DNA from: Plasmodium malariae
Taxonomy: Eukaryota > Apicomplexa > Aconoidasida > Haemosporida > Plasmodiidae
DNA: 64,000 nucleotides
Direction: 5' to 3'
Assembly (NCBI RefSeq): GCF_900090045.1
Contig: NC_041788.1
Coordinates: 62,001 to 126,000, forward strand
The notes beneath the pieces were generated by a model. That model saw only the letters and a program-made list of their open reading frames with translations. It ran no database searches and was not told where the DNA came from. Each line of letters begins with the position of its first letter. Positions within the stretch are counted from its first letter, which is position 1. The translations under genes were made by a program, and so were the position numbers. Shown here one piece after another: positions 26,825 through 39,232 of this stretch.

Positions 26825-27959
26825 ATGGCATCTGGAGTTATAGTAGAAAACGTAAAAGTTATATTTATATTATATTAAATATATATAATATTGTATTCAA
26901 GATCTCTTTGTTATAGAAATAGATAAATATATATGTCATGTAAGCAGGATTTTGCTTATTTAAATGTTATTATTAATTTTTTTTATTTTTAGGATAATTG
27001 CGTGGAATTATTTCTTAGATACAAAAAGGATTTTGATAAGGCTATTGAAGATTTTTATGATAATAATCGTGAACTAAATCCTGGAAAAACATGTGCTATA
27101 ATTAATACTAATGATTCTGATTTTATCACACCTTGTCAAGAAATTGGCATGTATTTAATGAAAATACAGAATAATTATTTTTCTGAAAGAATAAGACGTT
27201 GTAAATACTTGAATTACTGGATAAATAATGAACAAGAATATAATAAGTTATCTAGTTGGTTTGATGGATATAATGAATTTTCTTCCAAACATGATCATAT
27301 ATGTGAGCAAAAATTCGAAAAAATTAAACCTGATATTTTAAATAATCTTAAAAAACTATATAGTTATTATGATGCTTTTCACAAATATGATGGCACAAAT
27401 GGCATATCTAATGGCGATTACTGTAATAAAATTCAAGAATGTTACAACTTTTATATTGAACATTATGACAAATGTCAAAAAAATAAGGAAGATGCCTTTT
27501 GTGAGGAGTTATCCAATTTCAAGAAAGCATATGATAATAAAATGCTCAAGGTAGCACCTTGTTCTGGTTTACCACATATTTTACCACCTACACAAGTAGA
27601 TTATATATTTGTTGCCAGTTTAACAACATCTGTAGCATTACTAACATTATTCACTTTATTTTTTTTATATAAGGTTAATAAAAACTATACGTAACCGTAA
27701 GAATATAATACTTCGATGATTATATTTATTTTCAAAAATTACTAGAATAAAATAATTATATTTTTAAGTATACGTATTTTTTTTTTTCATATAGTTTACT
27801 CCACTGAAATCTTGGTTACATAGTCGTTTAAAAAGAAAAACAATAATTGAACTTGAAGAAGAAACAACAAATTTCTTACAAAACATACAAGAAGAAGTTA
27901 ATAGAATTCATGGAGAAAGTTTTCATAATATAAGTTATCAGCCTAAAGGAGATATATAA
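26825..27959 (+). CDS. pir: PIR family protein (three exons)
   Basis: Exons are 26825-26851 (ATG, nine codons, MASGVIVEN), 26993-27673 and 27795-27959. Both introns are phase 0 (141 and 121 bp) with GTAAAA and GTTAAT donors and T-rich AG acceptors. The product is about 290 aa, the usual size for a PIR. Exon 2 codes a Cys-containing helical ectodomain with the PIR-type 'RCKYLNYWINNE' motif (about 78-89) and other spaced Cys residues, then a TM segment (about 213-236). Exon 3 codes the conserved 'FTPLKSWLHSRLKRK' cytoplasmic start and an acidic Glu-rich tail. The short-long-short exon plan and a TM straddling the second splice site are typical of pir genes. PIR proteins are variant antigens of infected red cells in Plasmodium; here that role is by family only. 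No lesion seen. The long open frame beyond 27673 is intron read-through. Confidence 0.9.
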
Positions 27960-30714
27960 TACAAAAATTGCAGTTTATATTAATTGCATTAAAAAATCTA
28001 ATACACAGCGATATGAATTTTGAATACATGTGAAAATTTATTAATAAATAAAATTAATTAAAATATAAAGAAATAAATAAAAGTTCATAAAAATTACAAT
28101 AATATTAATATAAAAGTTTTTCAAAGAAAAGATTAACAAATAATCAGAACAAATTTAAGAAATAGTAGCGCTAAAATACATTTATACGTAAGTTTTTATC
28201 CAGTATACAAAACAAATAATTTTAAAAATTAAATATATCACAAAAGATTATTCAATAAGTATTAAATTTCTTATACAGTAATACTAAATAATATTTATTA
28301 TGTAAATATTGAAAAAGAATAATAAACGAAAACAAAAAGAAGCATTAAAAACTATACCAATAATATTACTATACAAGTTAAAAAAAAAAAAAAAAAATTT
28401 GAAATAAAAGGATTACCCAAAAAATAAAAAATTTATACATTTTCTTCATAAGAATTTGCATCTAATATTTTTGCAATTATTTTTTCTTTTAAAATTATGT
28501 AGAATTGAAAATTTAACCTAATACTAAACATTTCATCATTGTTCCTTCATGTTGCAGCTATTATATGTGGAATTTTAATAAGGATATACATACATGATCA
28601 TAAGAGAAACAAATAATATTGTTGATGTATTTTAAACAGAAATATTTTTATTTATTAGTTAATAATTCATATATATACCCTTTTTAAGCACAATACTTAA
28701 TTTTTTGTTTTGTTATTTAATACCCTTTTATATGTATAATATTCAAGAGGGGTAAACAAATGGATATAGGATAAATAAAGAACATATATATAATTACATT
28801 ATAATTATAATTTTTTTATTAAAATGAATTATAATAAAAATAAATAGCGTTTTTTTTGTCTATATTTTATTTCTATTTATTTTATACCAAAGCAAATATT
28901 CTTTAAATATTCCCATAAATGATGTAGTAATATAATAACACATATAGAATCAGAAATATTAAAAGATAATTATCCTTTTCTTGAGTATTCAAAGATAATT
29001 CTGCTTATATAGCCTCCTCGAAACTAATTATATATATAACTGTATATTTTATCTGTTAGTTATGGAAGCTCCCATTTCTAATCACATAAAAATTTTAAGT
29101 GCCGCTTTATTTTGTTAATTAGAAATTTTAGAATATTGATATATTTTAATTATTGCATATAAATATATGAGGCCTTAGATTTTACTATATATACACATTT
29201 TAGATATTAATTTAGACATAATTTTTTTCGGATTTACTTAATATGACATTCAAAATAGTAAAATAAAAGAATACATAATACTGAAAAATTACAACATAAA
29301 AAAAACATTGAATTCTACATATAAAAATAACAAATCCAAAAGTTTTTATGATAAGAAATCGTTTAGTATTATTTTTAATGAAGATTTCATTATAGTTATC
29401 ATACGTTTATTACATACAGAAGTGCTCAGTATATAGTTCACCAACTATTAAATATAAGGACACAATTTTGTTATATTTTAATAATTTTTTTTTATTTTAC
29501 TTTAATTAATTATTATACTATATATATATATATATATGTGTGTACAGAGAACTTAATGACAAGTTATATAACAAAAATAAATTATAAAAATAATGAAGTT
29601 TCACTTCCCTGCTAATTTTCTTATATCATATTGAATTAAAATATTTTTAACTAAATTAATATATAAAAATTATTTAATTAGTTCCCTTATAAATTAAGCA
29701 AATTTTAATAATTTATTTTATATAATAAGAAAAAAAACTTTATATACAAAAAATTTGCATTCATTTATATGTAAAAATAGACGAATCAAAAAAAATTTGT
29801 TTACCAGCTTAAAAAAATATTTTTAAAATTCATTTTTTATTTATTTTTACTTTTTCTTATTCATATATAATAATAATATAAATCTTTACATTTCTAAAAT
29901 CGCTAAATTATATATTTTTCTTTTTATATTATGTTAATTATGTACTTAATAATATATATAAGCTTAAAAAATAAAGTAAAATAGTAATAGGGATAATATT
30001 AAAGCATTATCCATACTCCGTAAACGCAAAATCTTATTTAAAAAAGTTATTATTTTATTATACATTATAATTTCCTATGTATATCATAAAAAAAAAAAAG
30101 GTTTCTTAAAAAGTATTACACAATAAATATATTGCGTAATACATTTCTAATAAAAATTATATTTATTTCCTTTAGTAAAATATATGTAATATAATACATT
30201 TACTTTGCTTGATTAAATTCAAAAAATGATATTTTTATTTTTAAAAAAAAGCTAAGCATATACTTTTCTTATTACATATACAAGTAGTCATTTTAGAATT
30301 GAATAAGATAAAAAAACCAACACAAGTATTTTCATTTAAAATATGAATTCTAAATAGTACCAATAAATATATTTTAGTTTTAATATTATATATTAATTTT
30401 TATTTAATATATACATATTTAATGACAATATATTTTAACACACCAATAAATATATAAAGCAATAATATATAAATATAATGCAACCATAATTTATAATACA
30501 AAATCAAAATCATTAAAACATTCAAATATACAAAAAAGCTAAAAACTTAATTTATTAATGTTCGTATAAAAATAAAACCTTATACTCATGTATATTTACA
30601 AAATTATATCAATAATATGTATGACTATAAAGTTTATAACAATAAACATATTACATATAATAATCCTTATTAATCATTAATTTATATGAAAATACATATT
30701 CCTTATTGTTCATT
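27960..30714. other. Intergenic between pir and fam-m genes
   Basis: The 3' flanks of two convergent genes (plus-strand pir, minus-strand fam-m). Homopolymer-rich, with nothing coding that can be supported. Confidence 0.55.
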
Positions 30715-31604
30715 TTACTCTCGCATCAACTTAATTTTCTTGTATTTTTCATTATTTTTTAAGATCTTAGGAACAGCTATTATAATTATGATAGATAATA
30801 TAAAGATAATTAGTGAGAACATTATTAGATAAGAATATTTTTCTGGACAAAGAGTGTCTACAATAGATTTCACGATATCATGCAAACTTTCCGAACTAAA
30901 TTTAATTTCTATTTTTTCGTTCATATACCCTAATCCACATAATATTGGCAATCCTATTCCGATCAACATAAAAAGAAAAAATATAAAAGCTGCCAATCCG
31001 TAACTCCTAAATTTTATTTTTTTTAATAATATATCACAAATTTTGCTCTTCTTATCAAGAAAATCATCATAATTTCTTTTTTTAATCCATTTTTTTTCAA
31101 AATGGAAGTGTTTTCCATCAAAAATTCCATTATTATAATCTATATATTCTGTATAGTACTGCGACTTATTTAATAAACTTTTATTTGATTGTTTATTTTT
31201 TCTTTTCGTTACTTTTTCATTATAAGATATGTCTTTCTGTTTGTCAATTTCAGTATTTGGGAATCTTTCTTTTAAACAGACATTATTTGAATCTTTGTCA
31301 TGTTTATATTTTTCTAATAATCTATAACTTTTTATACCTACTTTTCTATCATACTTACAGTTTCCGTCCAAAGATTTGCCAGATATACACTAAAAATTCA
31401 AAGTAAATAATTAGATTTAATAAAAATAAATAAACTAATGGTAAAATATTGTAATGATTAATACAAAACAAACAAACTATAAATAATAAATATTATACTT
31501 ATATTATATTGTTTTACCACATAATTACTAAAATTGCTTATCCATGTTAGAATGATAAACTCCGCAATTTTAATAAATATTATTATATTAATTTTGTGTC
31601 TCAT
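30715..31604 (-). CDS. fam-m family exported two-TM protein
   Basis: Exon 1 is 31518-31604 (29 codons beginning MRHKINIIIF) and exon 2 is 30715-31389. They flank a 128-bp phase-0 intron (GTAAAA donor, TTTTTAG acceptor). The product is about 253 aa with leader, RLLEK at 52-56, a charged linker, the fam-m block 'SQYYTEYIDYNNGIFDGK' then 'HFHFEKKWIKKRNYDDFLDK', TM1 at about 160-180, TM2 at about 222-245 and the tail 'NNEKYKKIKLMRE'. It is intact and very close to the family pattern. The unusual start of exon 1 (MRHKIN instead of MEQKIK) still keeps the 29-codon length. It forms a tandem pair with the fam-l gene 3.5 kb upstream. Function unknown; likely exported to the host cell. Confidence 0.88.
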
Positions 31605-31981
31605 TATATATATCTTTAATACTATATTATATTAAGGAAAATATTAACAAAAATATAATGTACTTCCAATAACAAACAGTTCTATATTTATAAAAATTTT
31701 TTTTTTTATAATTCTCTCATTAAAACATAATAAAATCTATATAATTATAATTAATTATACTACATATAAATAGTAACATAACTTTAGAAATATATTGTAT
31801 AACTAATAAAGTTATATTAATATAAAAATAAGTTTCATAAAAATAAATTAACTATAATTTGTTCGTATATAATTAAATATATATTTAATTTAATGTAGTG
31901 TATTAATTAGATAATGCTTTTATTAATTATTTTCGGAATAAAATAAGAAATAAGTAAGTGTTTTTATATTAAATGTAAATA

Positions 31982-32030
31982 TTGAGTTTATCTACTACAT
32001 AGAATATGGAGTACATATATAATATATCCC
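31982..32030 (-). promoter_or_regulatory. Conserved element about 400 bp upstream of fam-m gene
   Basis: 'ttgagtttatctactacata' then 'gaatatggagtacatat' lies 378-426 bp upstream of the ATG at 31604. It matches the shared element of the other fam-type genes. Confidence 0.42.
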
Positions 32031-34339
32031 TCAATATATTAACGTAATAATTACTAATTTTAAGGTTGTTATCATAATAATAATTCTAAATTTGTAAATA
32101 TTGTATTTAGGAAAATCTAGATATATTTTATAGAACATTAATTATTATAACACTATAAAAATCATAATAACAAAATAAAAATAAAACTTTGTGTATTATT
32201 ACAATTATAATAGGGGCATTAGTTTCTCCTTAATGACAATATTTTATGGTTTATAATTTTTTTAAAGTGATGGATTTAATATATACTACCTAATCTATAA
32301 AAATATATGCAATATAAAGCAAACAAAAATTCATTCATTATATTTGTGCTATTAATTTTAAAAATTACAATTTTTAATTTTGATTTATTCCATTATTTCT
32401 CAATGAAAAATCTCTATATTCGAGTACATTATATTTTAATTTTTTCTTTAGTATATATATATTTAGAAGAAATACTAATATGGTAGAAAAACGATCAAAA
32501 AGAAATGTTGTTAAAGATAAATATTTATTGAAATATTGCATGCAACTGCATTAATTAAAGAATATTCCAAATGAAATGAATTTGCAATTAAGTATAATAT
32601 GTATAGTGCATAATATACACACGAAAAATAGGATAGGACAAAATAATTTACTAAGATGTATGTTTTAGCAATTTTTCTGTTAACGTTAGAACGTATATAT
32701 TATTTTTTATACATTCCTTTAAAAATATGTTATGTCAGGAGAAAATATTAAAGGTTTACTAAAATAAATAAACATAAACATAAAAACAAATAATCATTTA
32801 CTAAAAAAATTATAAACAAAAAATATATTATACCCACATATTTGCGTTCTATATGTGTAACCCAAACAGCGATAACTATGATAAAGTTATACGCACAAAA
32901 TATTATTGTAATAATCTGAAATATATCGTCATAATGTAGTTATGCTTAAAATAAATTATTTATACAAGGTAATAATAAACAACATTAGAAAATGTTAAAA
33001 TATTACAAAAATTAATATCATAATATTTTTTATAGTTTTACATTATTTATATTTTTACCTCAATATATATTCAACCTATTTATCTATCTTTTTATGTTAC
33101 AATTATTTGAGTATTTAACGTTTTATATCACATAAAATATTGCCATATAAAATATAAGCCATTCCGTTTTTAAAATGGTTAAAAACATATATATATGTAT
33201 TATGAGATTATTTATGAAAAATAAATTCTCTATCTCACATATTCCTCTTAAACATTTAAATATAAATACAAGTTTTTTGTTTTTTTCTATATTTATGATT
33301 TCTAAACAATATTTTAGACTTTTCTTCTAAAAATAAATCATATTTTTTTAAATTATTTATGATTTTACTCAATTAAGCTGTAATATACAAATATATTAAG
33401 TTCTTTATAAAAAATATATTTTTGTCCTTAATATATATCTACACAATAAATAAATTATGCTACTTTATATATGTAGTAGTATAAATATCTTATTATATCA
33501 TCATTCACCTCTAGATCCAATATTCTTTCTTTTAATCCAATCTTATAAATTTATTATGTATCCTAATATATTTTATTTTTAGATGGTAATATGTTCAGCA
33601 CTGTATGCAATTAGATTAATTCATTTTTTTCCTTCATTATTATTATCTAAAGTGTAATAAAAATATTTTTGCTTTTACAAAGGAAATATTAACAGATTTT
33701 TTCTTTTTTTCTTAAACAGGAAGTAATTTATTAATATTTCTAACATAAAATTATTATACTTATTTAATAAAATCTTTTACAATAATATATTGAAAATTTT
33801 TTAATAAAGCTAAAATAAAACTTATCTAATTAAAAAAAAAACAATATAATATGTATATGAATTATCAATAAAAAAATAATGCTTCTTTTAACATCATTTT
33901 ATCTAAAAATTTACATTATAAATATAAATGTATTAGTATTTGTCAATATAATTTAAATATATTTTTTTATACACCTTTAAAATAATAATAACTCTTCAAT
34001 TGATACATTTTTATACATAAAAAAAGAGGAAATAAATATAAAGTATTACTTGCAAATTGTTAGATGAATGCAGAACAAATATATATTTATCCATGACACC
34101 TAACTGTAATTCACTTTTTTAGTGATGTATTGATATATTTAAAATTTTACTATTATGAAAGGCAAAAAGAAAAAAAATAATTCATGTTATCTATTAATAT
34201 ATAAGTACATTTAATTCATTAATATAATCATTTTATATCGTAAAAAATAAAAAATAATAACTTGAAATATTTATAAATATTCAATATAATATATATTTAA
34301 GTAATTTTTTAAAATTAAGCGCACTTATAAAAAATGAAA

Positions 34340-34352
34340 AGGGCTTAGCCCT
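34340..34352. other. Short perfect hairpin
   Basis: AGGGC-TTA-GCCCT forms a perfect 5-bp stem with a 3-base loop, unusually G+C-rich for this DNA. It lies about 0.75 kb past the stop codon of the fam-l gene. A structural RNA role is possible but unsupported. Confidence 0.3.
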
Positions 34353-35103
34353 ACATTAACTGGTCATATGTAAAAATCCTAAGTTAATCGATTATAAAAA
34401 AAAAAATATTTAATAAAAATAATAATTTAATATATATCTATATTTTCTCTTTAAACCATTAAAAAAAAATAAATGTTTGTTAAAAGGACGTTTAAATAAA
34501 TAAGTTCTATAACACATTATTAATAAACTAATATATATAATAAATATTAAATATTTCCTTATATAATATATATGTATCAATACAACAATATACATTCGCA
34601 TTTAATTGTTATATGAAAAATGTAATACATCTTTTTTTAATATAAACCTAATTAAACATTTATCTAAATATACCAACAAATAATCATTTTATATAAGAAA
34701 GAGATCAAATAAAAAGAAATCTTATTATAGTTAAAATATAAATCACCACGAAATGTTGATAAAATTGTATAAATTATCTTTTTATATAGTAATAATAACG
34801 TACAAAAACATATACTTATACGAATTTACTGGAATACACTAATTTACACGAAGCCATTAATTACATTAAAGGTCAAACTATAATTTAAACTACAAATAGA
34901 AATATACTAAAATATTCTAATTCACAAAAAAACTAAGATAGTATTTTTTTAACTTGTTCATAAAAAATTCCCTTATCTGTATGTTCATATATAAGAATTA
35001 AGCAATTATTGATATGTTTATTATATATATTTATATATATTTTAATTGTTAGTTCACATTGATTATTTTATTACAGAAAAAAGTATGTAACTAATTATTA
35101 ATT

Positions 35104-36100
35104 TTATCTTTGTCTGAACTTTATTCTTTCATATTTTTTAACTTTTTTATGATAATAAACAATCCTTGATATAAATGTTATACCTAATATTAAAAACGGT
35201 AAGCCATATATTAGGATTCTAAATAATCTTCCTAATACATTCAATTCACTGATATTTTCAGACGCGTCTCCAATGGATCTCCAAAACTCTTTTGCTTCTT
35301 TCAGCGACCCATATACTGCCTTCAACCACCCACTTTTTCCACATTCTTTCAAAATTTTCGAAAATCCTATTGCATCCCACAACCCTTTATTTCCATCTAT
35401 CAAACCCCACGATAAATCTACTATGGGCAGTACTGATAACAAAAAGAACATTAATAAAGGTAAAACAAATAGTAGTACGCATTTTTTACGTATTACTTTT
35501 CCGTAAGACTTATTACTAATTGTCTTGTTGTTTTTAAGAAAATCCATAAAATCCATTTCTTTGAATATTTTTTTTTCAAAGTAGGAATAATTTTTTGTTT
35601 CAAACATACACTTGTTTTTTTTCATATATGATTTACAGTTTCCTTTAAATTCTGATGGAATTCCATTTGAATGTTTTCTTTTTCCAGTGTATCCTTCCAT
35701 ATTATTAGATATATCTTTTTTTTTCTTCATTCCATTATTTGTCATTTCCTCTTTTAAACCTAAGGCATTTGAATATTTATCCTGTTTATATTTTGCTAGT
35801 AATCGATAATTTCTGGTTCCTGATTTTTTATCAAGTTCGAAGTGCTCATTCATAGACTTGCTAAACGGCCTCTAAAATAAAAGAGAAATGCAAATATGTA
35901 CCATTTAATAGAACCTAAAAACTAATAAATAAAAAAAACTATCAATAAATATAGAACACTAAAAATAAAAACAATACAAATATCCTTAAATATTATTATC
36001 ATACTACATCACTCTTAATATGACAAATCCTTGTTAAAAAGATAAACACAACAATTTTAATAAGTACTATTATCTTAATTTTTCGTTCCAAGATATACAT
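35104..36100 (-). CDS. fam-l family exported two-TM protein with shifted start
   Basis: Exon 1 is 36005-36100 and exon 2 is 35104-35871, with a 133-bp phase-0 intron (GTATGA donor, TTTTAG acceptor). At the standard 29-codon start (36091) the codon is TTG, not ATG. An in-frame ATG three codons upstream (36100) can replace it, giving MYILERKIK and about 287 aa. The rest is ordinary fam-l: leader, RLLAK at 55-59 (52 from the old start), 'YFEKKIFKEMDFMDFLKNNK', TM1 at about 164-183, TM2 at about 248-271 and the tail 'YYHKKVKKYERIKF'. The leader has Arg in place of the usual Trp and is less hydrophobic than its neighbours. The 5' end belongs to the same duplication as the fam-m gene at 17828-18754. 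It is probably functional if the upstream ATG is used. Confidence 0.82.
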
Positions 36101-36477
36101 TATTATTATTTATTTTATATATTAAAGAAACAAACAATAATATTATAATATATTTACAAATATAAAGTATGCTGTATTTGTTGAAAAAACTTTTTTTTAA
36201 TGCTACGTGAATACTTAATCAAATATGTAAAACTATAATGAATATTATGTTTACAAAAAGAAATAATCGAAACATTGTTCTACAAAATTTTTATGTTAAA
36301 GTTATTAAAAATAAAAATAAATGTACATTTATATAAAATAACTTGAATACATTCACAATAATTCAGAATATATTATTTAATTATTGAACTTGATACATCG
36401 ATTAAATAATTTTTTATTTAATCCTTTTCACTATAGATTAAAAAGAAAAATATATGTTCCGTTAATATTTATAATTA

Positions 36478-36525
36478 TTGAGCTTATATAGAATATATAG
36501 TAGGATAGAATATATATATAATACA
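36478..36525 (-). promoter_or_regulatory. Conserved element about 400 bp upstream of fam-l gene
   Basis: 'ttgagcttatatagaatata' then 'tagtaggatagaatat' lies about 387-434 bp from the standard start position at 36091. It is the duplicate of 19143-19190. Confidence 0.48.
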
Positions 36526-38334
36526 TTTCTCTAGATATTACAACAATAAATATGAGTTTTAAGGATGTTATCCTATTAATAAGTCGAATTTTATAAACAT
36601 AATATTTTAAAAGAGCGTGATATTATTATTAAAAATATTAATAATATAATTAAAAAAATTGTTGTAATAAATGAAAAAACAACATTATACGTTATATCTA
36701 TTACAACATATTATTTATTTACTACCTAATCTCAAACAGTATTTTATAGAATATAAGATATACAAAAAAATAAAATTAATTATACTCTATCTAATCTACG
36801 AAGAAATAAATATTTTAACGTAAAATAATGACTGATTTTTTTATTGTTTTATAACAATTTATGAAAATTATTGCTTTTTATTAAGTTTAAATTAAATAAT
36901 TTTTTGGAAATAAAGTATTCTTAAATTTTTGAAATAATTTTTTTTTTTTTTTTTTAAACATAAATATTTAAAGGTAATACAATAAAATAAAACAAAGATA
37001 TATAAAAGAGTTTATTAAAATTTTTTTCATCAGGTTGTCGTATTTTTTTATATATCTTTATCCATGTTTTATACCAAAATATCTAGATTCAATTATATAT
37101 CACCGGAAAATAGTAATACATAAGCTATCTTATATCGTAGGTAATACATTTATAAATATACATATCTATAATAACCAAAAAACTTTTAATATTAACGTTT
37201 AAGTAGTATTTGAATTTACATAATAGTACTTTTAAAAAAATTATGGTTATATCATGTGAAATACTCAAATATAAATTTCACAAAAAATCATATATACTAT
37301 CCTTATATAACTAAGCTTTTTATTCAAAATATATCTTAATATTTTAATTAAAATATATTGCAGCTTATAGTTTTAATAAAAGCATAATTATTTTTTTATT
37401 AACTAGAACATATATATAACTTAGATTTTCTTTTACCACATGTTAAATTATTAAAAAATATATTAAAAATATCTAATAAATTTCTTGGTCATTGATGTAA
37501 AATTCTTATGTTCTTGTACATATTCAAGAACCTACGTATTCTGCTGTAAAAAAATGTATAGAAAAAAAAATTGCAGAGTACTACAAATATATTAACAATT
37601 ATCTATATATAACAATATTGAGAAAAAAATTTATTTACCATAAAATTTATTTACATATTGTTTAATGATTAATTTAATTTTATTATATCTATATAATTTA
37701 CTTTTATAAAATACTTACTGTTTATAACACATCAAAAAAAAAAATATTTCTATGAAATGCACAAACACCTGAATAATATTCGTTCAAAAAACATTCTCTA
37801 ACTACTAACATAAACAAAAAAATACAATATCTTTTTATTAAGAAATTTTTTTATTATAGTTCAAAGTATTCATAGAATCGAAACATTCATTAAAAATATT
37901 TTTATATTCAATCAGATTTGAAACACACCATTCATAATAATTTATTTCCAAAGAATATTTGTTATTATTTCTATAAAATATGCATACAGACAAAAAATAT
38001 AAAGAGAGACTTAATTTTATTAAATAAAAAATAACTATGTACATTTAAATTAAAATTATTTTATAATAAATTTCTGCCTATGTTATTCTTTAAATAGTCA
38101 TTTATAACCATAATAAAACTAAAAAAAATCTAATATTGTTATAAACATAAATTGTCTAATTAACAAAGAATATTTGTATTAATTGCAATTTTGTATAACA
38201 AATTAAATAAGTTCATATATTTTATGATAAAATTTTACATAAAAACTCATATACACATAGTTTTCTCAAAAATAGCTCTTACATTTGTCACGAATATTTA
38301 TCTATACGTATTTAGTATTACAATAAAACAAAAA

Positions 38335-38338
<4 letters not shown>

Positions 38339-38390
<52 letters not shown>
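38339..38390. repeat. (AT)26 microsatellite
   Basis: A pure AT repeat of 52 bp. The orthologous site in duplication copy 1 (21171-21196) has only about 26 bp, so the tract has changed length since the duplication. Confidence 0.92.
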
Positions 38391-38394
<4 letters not shown>

Positions 38395-38849
38395 ATTGAA
38401 AATCATAAATTACCCTATAAGAATATAGTATATTATTAAAACAAAAATATAACTATACGAACTGTAATAAATATTTAATATATATTTTTATACTTTTCCG
38501 TGTAAATACATATGTGTAAATTATATATGATGCATAATATAACTTACATTCATGTAAGACGGAATTTTTTTACGAAAATAATATCATTAAAATAATGCAG
38601 TATATTAGTAGTTACATGAAAAATATGTTTTCTTTAATTGATGTATTCATTACAACTAGACTTTATATTCATTTCCTCGATTATCAGTTACATATTTGAA
38701 TAATTTTATTAGGATATAAGTAACTGTAGATATAATTATAATAGATGATGATAATCCAAGTATACGCCCATTATTCTACATTAATAACAATAACATATTT
38801 TCATTTATGAACCCAGAATACTTACAGGCCGAAATAATATATCCAATTT

Positions 38850-39232
38850 AAGTAATAAAATGGATAATAGAAATACCATTAAAAAAATTTATATAGATAA
38901 AACGAATATCAAAGATGTACTAGTGCATGATGAATGATTTAGAACTTTTTTCTGGGTATATTTTGTATATCTCCTTTATTTATATATAGGACTAAATTCT
39001 CTATATAATATATTTTCAAAGAAATAATCTATCTCCGCAAAATGGATTGCATATAATTAATTTGAATTACTTAATTAAACATTTGGTTGATATTATTGTA
39101 TTATCTTTATTCAAAGATTCTTATTTTCTATCAAATTTTGATTCATATTTATAGTCCTCATTTTCTGAATCATAATATCCATTTAAAACAATATATCTTA
39201 TATTTCTGAATTGTTTTTCTACTTCGCATCCT
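38850..39232 (-). pseudogene. Degenerate exported-protein gene, copy 2
   Basis: From an acceptor-like 'attgtcag' (exon edge about 39232) the minus strand reads openly for about 38 codons, including 'GCEVEKQFRNIRYIVLNGYY' and then 'DSENEDYKYESKFDRK', before a TAA. It continues in the same frame as 'ESLNKDNTIISTKCLIK' to a second stop. The C-terminal TM part that is intact in copy 1 (21664-21820) is here broken by several stops and indels. Together the two copies outline one ancestral protein, each broken in different places. Family not recognised. Confidence 0.55.

Larger units (their letters stand above)
31605..35103. other. Intergenic between paired fam-m and fam-l genes
   Basis: This contains the fam-m 5' flank, whose section 32340-33400 resembles the left-edge block 75-1060, and the fam-l 3' flank. 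The shared upstream element is at 31982-32030. A short G+C-rich hairpin is present at 34340-34352. The open frame at 34410-34601 is low-complexity and not called. Confidence 0.5.
36101..38849. other. Intergenic, 5' flank of fam-l gene
   Basis: This lies within duplication copy 2 and holds the shared upstream element (36478-36525), a long T run and the (AT)26 tract. Open frames at 37838-38044 and 38191-38439 are not supported: the second merely runs through the microsatellite. Confidence 0.55.

Noticed and set aside
35273..35809. Plus-strand open frames across the second fam-l exon 2
   Set aside because: Antisense shadows of the fam-l gene.
38191..38439. Open frame with a Tyr-Ile repeat
   Set aside because: Translation of the (AT)26 microsatellite. 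The equivalent interval in duplication copy 1 is not open.
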